This document shows, piece after piece, positions 26,222-34,353 of a stretch of DNA of 64,000 nt (position 1 is its first letter; the number at the start of each line of letters is the position of its first letter). The DNA lies in contig CAJXVM010000011.1 in the NCBI GenBank assembly GCA_913061095.1, positions 62,001 through 126,000 on the forward strand. The letters run 5' to 3'. A program made the translations under genes and the position numbers. This DNA comes from an uncultured Ignavibacteria bacterium (GTDB taxonomy: Bacteria; Bacteroidota; Ignavibacteria; SZUA-365). The notes under the pieces are model-generated. The model made no database searches. It worked only from the letters and a program-made list of their open reading frames with translations, and was not told the DNA's origin.

Positions 26222-27085
26222 ATGACGGTCCGTTCATACGCCAAGATCAATCTCGGTCTCCGCATCCTGGGGAAGCGTTCCGATGGCTTTCATGAGCTGC
26301 AGACGGTCTTTCACCGTGTGAACCTCTATGACACCATCCGCTTCGAGCGGACGGAGAACGGTGTGTCGCTCGACACCGACCACGCCGATATCCCGCGCGA
26401 TCGCTCCAATCTCTGCATCCGCGCCGCGGAAACGGTACTGCGCGGCACTTCCGATGCCGGCGTGCACATGGATTTGCAGAAATGCATTCCGGCGGGGGCC
26501 GGACTCGGCGGAGGAAGTTCCAATGCCGCAACGGTGCTCCGCATACTGCCGCCTCTGCTCGGACTCGACATCCCCGCGGAGGAACTTCACGAAATGGCCG
26601 CCACACTGGGATCCGATGTCCCGTTTTTCCTGCATGAAGGCAGCGCGCTCGCACGCGGACGCGGTGAGGTGCTTGACCATTTCTCCTGGAGCTGCCCGTG
26701 GTGGATCCTGCTCGTCGTGCCCGACGTGCATGTCTCTACAGCGTGGGCGTACGCGCGGCTGCGGCTGCAGCGCTATCAGGATCAACTGGATATGCGATCC
26801 GCCCTGATGCGCGCGCATGACAGACCGGAGGCGCTGGAGACGCTCCTTCACAACGACTTCGAGGATGCCGTCATGGAGAAGCATCCCGTCATCCGCCGCG
26901 TGAAGGAGCGGCTGCGGGAAGGCGGTGCCTCCGGAGCGCTGATGAGCGGCAGCGGATCCTCCGTGTTCGGACTGTTCCGCGATGAACAGACGGCACTGCG
27001 CTGCGAGGGCGAATTCCCGGAACATTATGTCACCGCACTGACGGCACCGGGTTTTTCCCCTGACGGTTTTGACCGCGCGGCGTAA
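26222..27085 (+). CDS. ispE: 4-diphosphocytidyl-2-C-methyl-D-erythritol kinase
   Basis: A 287-residue GHMP-family kinase of the MEP isoprenoid pathway, phosphorylating the 2-hydroxyl of CDP-methylerythritol with ATP. Motif I is RSYAKINLGLRILGKRSDG, the ATP loop PAGAGLGGGSSNAA lies at about residues 90-105, the catalytic region reads LGSDVPFFL, and motif III is GALMSGSGSSVFGLF. Length matches the family. It shows that the organism uses the methylerythritol phosphate route. It overlaps nothing but follows the barrel protein by 3 bases. Confidence 0.95.
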   Translation: MTVRSYAKINLGLRILGKRSDGFHELQTVFHRVNLYDTIRFERTENGVSLDTDHADIPRDRSNLCIRAAETVLRGTSDAGVHMDLQKCIPAGAGLGGGSSNAATVLRILPPLLGLDIPAEELHEMAATLGSDVPFFLHEGSALARGRGEVLDHFSWSCPWWILLVVPDVHVSTAWAYARLRLQRYQDQLDMRSALMRAHDRPEALETLLHNDFEDAVMEKHPVIRRVKERLREGGASGALMSGSGSSVFGLFRDEQTALRCEGEFPEHYVTALTAPGFSPDGFDRAA

Positions 27086-27134
27086 CTTTCACGCCGTCTC
27101 CCGTGTTGATACTGAAAACACAAACGTGAGATTC

Positions 27135-28145
27135 ATGACAAGATATTCATCCCTCCTCATCGCTTTCGCCGCGTCTCTGCTCCTCGTCGCCTGCTCGGAC
27201 GACGATCCCTCCACAATGACGCATTATTTCAATCCCGTCTGGACACCCGACGGCAGCACGATCGTTGCCGGGTATGTGCAGGCTCCGACCGGACCGGTGA
27301 ATGGTCCCGACGGGGCGTTGGGCGCTCCCGGCAGCCTGGCCGTGCTCGACATGGACACCCGCGTCGAACGCATCATCAGCCTGCCCGCCGTATCCACCGT
27401 GCATACCCTCTACGCGTTCGACCCGTCCGGTGCGGCGCTGACATTCGTTGAGAATGGCGGCTTTTATTTCTACGATCTCACCGGACGCGAACTGCTCTTC
27501 CATCAACCCGCGGAGGGCGGGATTCCCGCCGTGATGGATTTCTCCAACACGGGGAATTCCTTTCTCTGGCTCGGATCAACGCCCGAGGGCTACACCGTGA
27601 ACACGACGGTATACGATGCCGCGACCTGGACGATCGACAACCAGATCACCATGTTCACCATCCCGAATGATTCGCCGGTGCTGGCGCTGACGCACACATC
27701 GCAGCGCTCGTTTGCCGTGCGCCTGGAAAACGGCACGGTGAAGGAGTACGATTTCAACGGATCGGAACTGAACACATTCGCCACCGCACCATTCGAATCG
27801 AACAATCCCTGGCATTATCGGCTGATGTTTTACTCACGGAATGACGAGCGCTATCTCTTCGTACGCGACGATGAGGGGATCAGACGGCTGGATCTTGCGA
27901 GCGGCATTCCGCGGCTGCTCGTGGAGGGCGGCGCGATTGACATGGACATCTCCGCCGTGCGGAATTCCATGGTATACGAAACCACCACCGGTGACACATG
28001 GATCGCCACGGTAGAGGGGAATCCGCTCACGCGCATTGCACCGATGAATGTCATGCCGCGGATTTCCCCGGCGAACAACGGCATCGCCATGGTGGAGCGC
28101 ACCGACGTCTATACTGACTCGCTGCACGTGCTGCGCCTGCGCTAG
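27135..28145 (+). CDS. Beta-propeller lipoprotein
   Basis: A 336-residue lipoprotein. ATG 27135 gives a classic lipoprotein signal peptide (MTRYSSLLIAFAASLLLVAC, lipobox LVAC); the open frame further upstream overlaps ispE and has no signal. The mature protein shows TolB/WD40-like blades (NPVWTPDGSTIVAGY, LAVLDMDTRVERI, ALTFVENGGFYFYDLTGREL, RYLFVRDDEGIRRLDL). A role in surface binding or assembly is inferred only from the fold. Its stop codon overlaps that of the convergent metallopeptidase gene (28142-28145, CTAG serves both strands). Confidence 0.78.
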   Translation: MTRYSSLLIAFAASLLLVACSDDDPSTMTHYFNPVWTPDGSTIVAGYVQAPTGPVNGPDGALGAPGSLAVLDMDTRVERIISLPAVSTVHTLYAFDPSGAALTFVENGGFYFYDLTGRELLFHQPAEGGIPAVMDFSNTGNSFLWLGSTPEGYTVNTTVYDAATWTIDNQITMFTIPNDSPVLALTHTSQRSFAVRLENGTVKEYDFNGSELNTFATAPFESNNPWHYRLMFYSRNDERYLFVRDDEGIRRLDLASGIPRLLVEGGAIDMDISAVRNSMVYETTTGDTWIATVEGNPLTRIAPMNVMPRISPANNGIAMVERTDVYTDSLHVLRLR

Positions 28146-30580
28146 GGAAACTGCGCTCGCTTCCACAGGCAGCGATTGATCCATTCCTCCGTCTCGAGGC
28201 GGTCCATTTTACAGTCCGTGATTTCCAGAGCCGAACGGAACATGCGTTCGGCTCGTTCATATGCAGTCACTCGTGACGCCTGGCGGTACCAGATCCGGCC
28301 GATGAGCATGCGCAATTCGCGATGCATGCGCGCAGCCGGGAATTGCTCCGCCGCGCGCAGCACTGTCGCGCGTCCTGCGCTGTCGACGGCAGTGTACCGC
28401 GCCCACTCCTCGAACAGCGCGCCGTTGGCATGGTCATGGCCGAGGCGCTCGCGCAGCAGCCCGGAGCGCATCTCCCGGAGGGAATCCTCATTCTCCTCGC
28501 GCTGCAGAGCTGCGAGCATGATGCCGCGAAGAACGGTATCGCCCGGACAGCAGCGGAGGATACGCCGCATGCGTTCGGTCATGCCGGTGGTCCAGCCGGG
28601 CAGCCGCTCTCGCAGCAGGCGCGAGAATGCCTGGTCCGCCGCCGCGGAATCCCCTTCCGCCCACGCCGCGGCGCCGAGCCAGAGCTGCAGCGGGTATACG
28701 CTGTATGCACGGTTCCCGTCACCAAGCCAGCGTCGGGATGCCTGACGCACGGAATCCATCATCCCCAGCTGATACAGCGACGAAACGATACCGAATACCG
28801 CGCGGGCATTCGGCGCCATGCGCTCGATATCACGATAGAGAGTGAGAGCGCGCGCGGCGTCGCGACGCGCGAGCGCGGCAGCTGCGTCACGTGTGCGCTC
28901 GGTAACGACCCGCGGGCACACGGCGGTGAACAGTGAGGGACGCCGAAATGCATACGCCGTGGCGATGCTGTCGGGTCGTGCCCGCGTAACCGTACCGAGG
29001 AAGACGCGCCAGCGCCGATCGATTTCGCCATACGTCATCCCCGTCACGCCTTCGATGTCATCCGCGGCGTAGGCACGCCTGATCACGTCCATTCCGAGCG
29101 TGTCGATCATCCAGCGCGTCACCGATCCCGCCGCGACATAGCTCACCGACGAACTGCCGGTCACAAAGCCCATCGTGCTGAGGCAGCGCTCCGCGGTCGG
29201 CAGGAGATCCTGCGCCTTCATCGCCGCCGCGTGCTGATGCAGCGTGCGGTTTCCCCACGACCACTCCACAGCCATGGCGAGTCCCTCTGTGAGTCCGAGC
29301 ACACGCAGGAAGGGCGCGCGATTGATATACGGTCCGAAACTCCCCGCCACGACATGCACAAGTTCATGTTTCAGTGACGCCTGCCAGGAGCCCTCGGAGA
29401 TGTGGATCTCCCTCCGCCACGGCCGCGCAAGCTCCGAGCTTTCCGTACCGAGCAGACGTTTTTTCGTATTACTGTCCGGGTAAAGGTACGATGTCAGCGT
29501 CCCTTCCCAGCGCACGTCGAGTGCGGCGCACACGCGTTCGAGCTGAAAGCGATGCTCGTCGGCGATGAGACGAATCTCCTCCTGCGACAGCGACGCCGAA
29601 TCGTACACGATCAGCACATCCCCCGCCCTGTGCGCCGCGCCAAGCTCCGCGCGCAGATGTGGATAGCTGTTCGTGAAACCGAGTTCGTCGCTGAAAAAGA
29701 AAAAGACAAGAGCTGTGATGAGGGAAACGAGAAACAGTGTTCCGTGCGCGGACGCCGCGCCACGCCGGAGGCCGGCCGCGGGTGTGGAAGCTTTGAACGA
29801 TGCAGTCGCGGGCGCGGAAGCTGTGGGTGAGGCAGCTGCGGGTGAAACGGCCGAGTGCAAAGCGGTGCCGGTGCGCGCGCGTCTCCGCAGTACCGACGCG
29901 ACCGCGAGCAGCATGCCGGCGTAGGCAAGCGTCGATGCGCGATACATCAGCAGCGTGAGGAAGGGCGGCTGTGTCTGATCCCACGACAGCCCCAGAAACA
30001 TCCCGAACACGTGATTGTACGCATAGATCTGAGGTCGCATGAAAATCTGCAGGACGGGCTGCACGAGCAGGAGCAGCAGCACAAGATAGTACGTCACGCC
30101 CGCGCTCCGGCCGAAGAGCGCGCGCAGGAACAGGACGAGCGCCGCGGAGAACAGCACCGTTCCGAACGGAATGAGCAGCCAGAACAGCGCTCCCTCGAAC
30201 ATGGCGCAGTTGCGCACGAACGCGGCGTTCCCCGTGAGCACCGCCATGGGTGGCAGCAACAGCAGGGCGCCCGTCGCGGACAGGCGCAGCCAGTCGCGCA
30301 GCATGCCCGCGAAGCGATCACCCCCTCCGTCAGCCGGTGCTGCCTGCACATGCTTCGCGTCCGGAGGACGTGTCAGGCGCAGCGGCAGGATTCCACCTAT
30401 CCAGGCGGCAATGAGTCCGAACAGCAGCGCGGATTCGTAACCCAGCGTGTTCAGACGGCTGACCTGCGTCATCGCCACGGCGGCGAGAATGTACAGAGCG
30501 CCGGTCAGCAGCGTCACCCGCCGTCGCAGCAGGACGGGCAGGGCATCGACAGCGGGACGACCGCGGGATGAAGCGTTCAC
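28142..30580 (-). CDS. Multi-pass membrane protein with gluzincin metallopeptidase domain
   Basis: An 812-residue protein. The first 230 residues have about seven membrane helices (TLLTGALYILAAVAM, YYLVLLLLLVQPVLQIF and others), then a Pro/Ala/Ser-rich linker and one further helix (LFLVSLITALVFFFF). The external part has a zinc peptidase core: H405-ELV-H409 in KHELVHVVAG, and E432 in LTEGLA 23 residues later, the gluzincin/peptidase-MA arrangement. A helical, TPR-like C-terminal half follows (ARALTLYRDIERMAPNARA). All three metal ligands and the catalytic Glu are present, so it is probably active. It overlaps the upstream glycosyltransferase gene by 4 bases (ATGA). Substrate unknown. Confidence 0.8.
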   Translation of the reverse strand: MNASSRGRPAVDALPVLLRRRVTLLTGALYILAAVAMTQVSRLNTLGYESALLFGLIAAWIGGILPLRLTRPPDAKHVQAAPADGGGDRFAGMLRDWLRLSATGALLLLPPMAVLTGNAAFVRNCAMFEGALFWLLIPFGTVLFSAALVLFLRALFGRSAGVTYYLVLLLLLVQPVLQIFMRPQIYAYNHVFGMFLGLSWDQTQPPFLTLLMYRASTLAYAGMLLAVASVLRRRARTGTALHSAVSPAAASPTASAPATASFKASTPAAGLRRGAASAHGTLFLVSLITALVFFFFSDELGFTNSYPHLRAELGAAHRAGDVLIVYDSASLSQEEIRLIADEHRFQLERVCAALDVRWEGTLTSYLYPDSNTKKRLLGTESSELARPWRREIHISEGSWQASLKHELVHVVAGSFGPYINRAPFLRVLGLTEGLAMAVEWSWGNRTLHQHAAAMKAQDLLPTAERCLSTMGFVTGSSSVSYVAAGSVTRWMIDTLGMDVIRRAYAADDIEGVTGMTYGEIDRRWRVFLGTVTRARPDSIATAYAFRRPSLFTAVCPRVVTERTRDAAAALARRDAARALTLYRDIERMAPNARAVFGIVSSLYQLGMMDSVRQASRRWLGDGNRAYSVYPLQLWLGAAAWAEGDSAAADQAFSRLLRERLPGWTTGMTERMRRILRCCPGDTVLRGIMLAALQREENEDSLREMRSGLLRERLGHDHANGALFEEWARYTAVDSAGRATVLRAAEQFPAARMHRELRMLIGRIWYRQASRVTAYERAERMFRSALEITDCKMDRLETEEWINRCLWKRAQFP

Positions 30581-32343
30581 GGGATATGCACCTCCTCCCC
30601 CGCCGCGACATAGTAGCGCGGTGTTGTCAGACGGATCGTGACACCCTGCGGCGTGACATCCTCAGGACGGCGGTACATGCCCTGTGTGATTTCATCGCGC
30701 TCGATGATCATGAGCACACGTCCCCTCGCGTCATACTGCGCGGCCCGTTCACGAATGGCGTCCGCACCCAGCGCATGGGGTTCATACCGTTCATAACGCA
30801 GGTGTTCTTCCAGGTTCCAGCCGATGTCGGCGCCGCCGAGATACCAGGTCAGCTGCGGATTGTCGCCGTTGCCAACGAGCATGACATGTTCCGCGTCGGA
30901 GGCGCGTGCAGCCGCTGCCGCGTGTGCTGCTCCGTCACGGTGCACATCGGGATCGACGAACCAGATATCCCACATCGTCACGACGGCAAGCAGCGCAACC
31001 GCCGTCATCATCGATGGCAGTGACAGCCAGGCGCGCAGCCGCCCGTGGCGATACAACAGCCACACGAGCAGTAATCCCAGCAGTCCCGCTCCGCCGAGCA
31101 GCAGCAGCGGCATCAGGGCACCGGAGGGAAACGGCGTTCCCGTCACCATGCGCAGGAGATCCTTTACGGCAACGCGCCAGTCATGCGAGAGTGACCACAC
31201 CAGGGTCAGCACAGCGACGACCGACACGGCAAGCACGGTGAAACGCGTCCTCCGGCGCACGATTGCAACGCCGCGGACGCCCGCGAAAAACAGCATGGGC
31301 AGCATGGGGATCAGGTACACCGCGAAGCTCGACCCCATCATCCACAGCACGATGAGAGTCAGCAGCACGTACGCCGCCGGCAGCGTGCATTCTATGCGGC
31401 GCCGCACGAACAGTGCATCCCACAGAAACACCGCAGCGAAAGGGAAAAATACCGACAGGTGCACGGTGAGCTGGTTGAGATAAAACAGACCGCCCGTATC
31501 CTTGACGCTCCCTTCGATTCCGCTCCACGTGGCACCCAGCGGCAGCGACGACGAGAAAAACCACAGCGGATCCCCGTCACCGTGTACGGTCGTCATCCAC
31601 CACGTCCAGGGCAGCCACAATGGCAGCGATACCAGTGTCATCACGATGGCCGTGCGCAACGCCCGCCTGCGGATGTGCGGCGCGAGGACCATGCCCGACA
31701 GCGCCACGGCGGCAGGAACGATGAGTGCAAACCCGAATTTTGTCATCAGCGCGGCACCCAGCGCGAGTCCAGCCAGCACGGCATGGCCGGTGCGGCCATC
31801 TTGTATCGCCCGCATCGCGAACAACAGCGCGGCGATCATGCACAGCGTGAGCAGGAGATCCAGCTGTCCCTGGCGGGAAAAAAATGTCGGCAGCGGTGCG
31901 AAAGCGAAAAGTCCGGCGGTGACCAGCGCACGCCCGGGAGGCAGCGCCGCTCGGGCGAAGCGATAGATCAGGGGCACCAGCACGGCGGCGGCGAGCGCCG
32001 ACGGCAGCCGGTACACCCAGAGCGCATCGCCGAAGAGCAGCACCGATGCGGTGGAAAGCCAGACGTATAGCGGCGGGTGGACGGAATAGTACAACCCGCT
32101 GAGCATTTCTCCGCTCTGATCCCACACCGCGCCGAAGCGCAGCACACATTGTGTGCGCAATGCGTAAATCGCTTCGTCCCATTGCTGCATCTCACTGAAA
32201 GACAGCCCGATCAGCCGGTACAGCGCCATGAAGGCGAGAATCGGCACGCGCCAGCGGACGACGGCGCGCAACAGGGCACGCCAGCGCGTCGGTGACGCTT
32301 CCCGCACAGGCTTTTCAGTATCGATATAGGTGATCTGCGGCAT
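30577..32343 (-). CDS. ArnT/PMT-like membrane glycosyltransferase (GT-C fold)
   Basis: A 588-residue integral membrane protein with 10-13 helices and the conserved first loop of GT-C enzymes: QQWDEAIYA (catalytic acidic residues) then YSVHPPLYVWLS. These are family hallmarks of PMT/ArnT glycosyltransferases that use lipid-linked sugars on the periplasmic face. The C-terminal soluble part (ARASDAEHVMLVGNGDNPQ) is typical of the class. The acceptor, either lipid A or secreted protein, cannot be told. Translational coupling to the membrane metallopeptidase downstream suggests a joint job in processing envelope or secreted proteins. Confidence 0.85.
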   Translation of the reverse strand: MPQITYIDTEKPVREASPTRWRALLRAVVRWRVPILAFMALYRLIGLSFSEMQQWDEAIYALRTQCVLRFGAVWDQSGEMLSGLYYSVHPPLYVWLSTASVLLFGDALWVYRLPSALAAAVLVPLIYRFARAALPPGRALVTAGLFAFAPLPTFFSRQGQLDLLLTLCMIAALLFAMRAIQDGRTGHAVLAGLALGAALMTKFGFALIVPAAVALSGMVLAPHIRRRALRTAIVMTLVSLPLWLPWTWWMTTVHGDGDPLWFFSSSLPLGATWSGIEGSVKDTGGLFYLNQLTVHLSVFFPFAAVFLWDALFVRRRIECTLPAAYVLLTLIVLWMMGSSFAVYLIPMLPMLFFAGVRGVAIVRRRTRFTVLAVSVVAVLTLVWSLSHDWRVAVKDLLRMVTGTPFPSGALMPLLLLGGAGLLGLLLVWLLYRHGRLRAWLSLPSMMTAVALLAVVTMWDIWFVDPDVHRDGAAHAAAAARASDAEHVMLVGNGDNPQLTWYLGGADIGWNLEEHLRYERYEPHALGADAIRERAAQYDARGRVLMIIERDEITQGMYRRPEDVTPQGVTIRLTTPRYYVAAGEEVHIP

Positions 32344-32480
32344 GATGGAATATCACAATTTCACGGAAATCCACCACAAGCGCAAGAAACGATCACGAAC
32401 GCACCGCGCGCATCCAGTCGACGGATCACGTCGGCATCCCTCTCTCCTGCGCGAGGTCCCACGCGGCAGAGCCGACAATA

Positions 32481-32525
32481 TTTTGACACTCGCTGGGTTC
32501 CCCCATTGATTTTATTGTGTCAAAA
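32481..32525. promoter_or_regulatory. Inverted TTTTGACAC/GTGTCAAAA pair upstream of plsY
   Basis: Perfect 9-base half-sites at 32481-32489 and 32517-32525 are separated by 27 bases, about 50 bases before plsY. The left half contains TTGACA and could also serve as a -35 box, but I see no clear -10 box. The same TTTTGAC half-site recurs near 39500 after the sigma-54 activator gene. Confidence 0.4.
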
Positions 32526-32572
32526 CGATATGTTACAGTATTGTATCTGAACGATCCTTTTCGGTGATATCC

Positions 32573-33274
32573 ATGTATTTACTCAGTCTGATCATCATTC
32601 TCAGTTACATCGTCGGGTCCATTCCGACCGGACTGCTTGTCGGACGCTGGTTCAAGGGAATCGACATCCGCAGGCACGGCAGCGGCAATATCGGCAGCAC
32701 GAATGTCATGCGCACGCTGGGATGGAAGCTGGGACTGCTCGTCCAGACCGGTGATATCGCAAAAGGCCTCTTCGCCGTTCTGGTCATCGCGCGCCTGCAT
32801 TACGGTGATTTCCCCTTCACCAACCGCACACCGTTCGACGACATCACCATCGTGCAGATCATCGCTGGCGCGGCCGCGGTCATCGGACACATTTTCTCCG
32901 TCTTCCTGAATTTCCGCGGCGGCAAGGGCATCAACACCGCGGCAGGCATGCTCGTCGGCATCGCGCCGATCGACATTTCCATCGCGGTGATCGTTTTCGT
33001 GATCGTGCTGCTCTCCACGGGCTACGTCTCCCTCGGATCACTCAGCGCGGCCACGGCCTTCCCCACGACCATGTTTATTCGCTTCAACGTATTCAACGTC
33101 GATATACCGAGCTACCATACACTGATTCTTTTCAGTATCGCGACGACATTGCTGCTGTACTACGCCCATCGCTCGAACATTCGCCGGCTGCTCGCCGGAC
33201 AGGAAAACCGCTTCAACCGCGTGAAGCTGTTCGGAAAAAAGATGGGCAGTTCCATGAAGACATTCCTGTTCTGA
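32573..33274 (+). CDS. plsY: Acyl-phosphate glycerol-3-phosphate acyltransferase
   Basis: A 233-residue membrane enzyme that transfers an acyl chain from acyl phosphate to glycerol 3-phosphate, the first step of phospholipid synthesis. The three PlsY motifs are visible: GSIPTGLLVGR..RRHGSGNIGSTNVMR, then FLNFRGGKGINTAAG, and the later LLLYYAHRSNIRRLLAGQENR. About five to seven membrane helices. ATG 32573 is preferred over GTG 32564, three codons upstream. gpsA, which makes its substrate glycerol 3-phosphate, follows on the same strand. Confidence 0.95.
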   Translation: MYLLSLIIILSYIVGSIPTGLLVGRWFKGIDIRRHGSGNIGSTNVMRTLGWKLGLLVQTGDIAKGLFAVLVIARLHYGDFPFTNRTPFDDITIVQIIAGAAAVIGHIFSVFLNFRGGKGINTAAGMLVGIAPIDISIAVIVFVIVLLSTGYVSLGSLSAATAFPTTMFIRFNVFNVDIPSYHTLILFSIATTLLLYYAHRSNIRRLLAGQENRFNRVKLFGKKMGSSMKTFLF

Positions 33275-33349
33275 CAGACGGCGGCCGCATTGGATTTCGT
33301 GCGGGTCCGTCCGGGCCCGCGCGTTTTGTTTTGTCCACCGGGGTGCAGT

Positions 33350-34351
33350 ATGAACATCGGTATTCTTGGTGCGGGGAGCTGGGGAACCACCCTCGCCGCG
33401 CTTCTCTGTGAAAACGCGCATACGGTCACGCTATGGTCGCACGAACCGCGTGATGTGGAGAACATGCGCTCGACACGACGCAACAGCGTGTACCTCCCCG
33501 ACTTCATTCTGCCGGATGCACTGCAGGTGACCGGCGACATCACGGAAGCATCGGCGGAGCGCGACATGCTCGTCATCGCGACGCCCTCGCAGTTCGTGCG
33601 CTCCGTCCTGCAACGCCTCGACGAGCGGCTCGTCCGCCCGGCACTCCTCGTCAATGTCGCCAAGGGCATTGAAAACGGCAGCCTCCTGCGCATGTCTGAA
33701 GTGGTGCGCGCGGTTTTTCCGTCCTCCGAACCCGGACACTACGCCGTGCTCTCCGGTCCCAGCCACGCCGAGGAGGTCTGCCAGAAGCGCCCGACCACCG
33801 TGGTCGCCGCGGCGGAAGATCAGCAGACCACCGACACGGTCATCCGGACATTCATGACAGACAGTTTCCGCGTGTACGGCAGCACGGATGTCACGGGCGT
33901 CGAACTGGGCGGGTCGCTGAAAAACGTCATCGCCATCGGCGCGGGCATCTGCGACGGATCGCAGTTCGGCGACAACACCAAGGCCGCCCTGATCACGCGT
34001 GGCATCGCGGAAATGCGCCGCCTCGGCGCCGCCATGGAGGCGGATCCGCATACGTTTGCCGGACTCTCGGGCCTGGGCGATCTCATCGTCACCACGATGA
34101 GCCGTCACAGCCGCAACCGTTTTGTCGGCGAGCAGATCGGAAAAGGCCGGAAAGTGAAAGACGTTCTCGCGGCGATGTCCATGGTCGCGGAAGGTGTGGC
34201 GACCACCCGGTCGGCGCACGAGCTGGCGCAGCGTGTCGGTGCGGAAATGCCCATCACGCATCAGATGTTCGAAATCCTCTTCAATGACAAGGATCCGATC
34301 AAAGCGACCCGGGAGCTCATGACGCGGGAAGCCAAGGACGAGGTGTGGTAG
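33350..34351 (+). CDS. gpsA: Glycerol-3-phosphate dehydrogenase [NAD(P)+]
   Basis: A 333-residue cytoplasmic enzyme that reduces dihydroxyacetone phosphate to glycerol 3-phosphate for phospholipid synthesis. The Rossmann motif is MNIGILGAGSWGTTLA, the active-site region includes NVAKGIENG (catalytic Lys) and GGSLKNVIAIGAG, and the substrate loop is GDNTKAALITRG. ATG 33350 begins exactly at the Rossmann fold; the longer frame upstream is not conserved-looking. It forms a natural unit with plsY. The giant regulator gene begins 2 bases after, or overlapping, its stop. Confidence 0.96.
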   Translation: MNIGILGAGSWGTTLAALLCENAHTVTLWSHEPRDVENMRSTRRNSVYLPDFILPDALQVTGDITEASAERDMLVIATPSQFVRSVLQRLDERLVRPALLVNVAKGIENGSLLRMSEVVRAVFPSSEPGHYAVLSGPSHAEEVCQKRPTTVVAAAEDQQTTDTVIRTFMTDSFRVYGSTDVTGVELGGSLKNVIAIGAGICDGSQFGDNTKAALITRGIAEMRRLGAAMEADPHTFAGLSGLGDLIVTTMSRHSRNRFVGEQIGKGRKVKDVLAAMSMVAEGVATTRSAHELAQRVGAEMPITHQMFEILFNDKDPIKATRELMTREAKDEVW

Positions 34352-34353
34352 TG

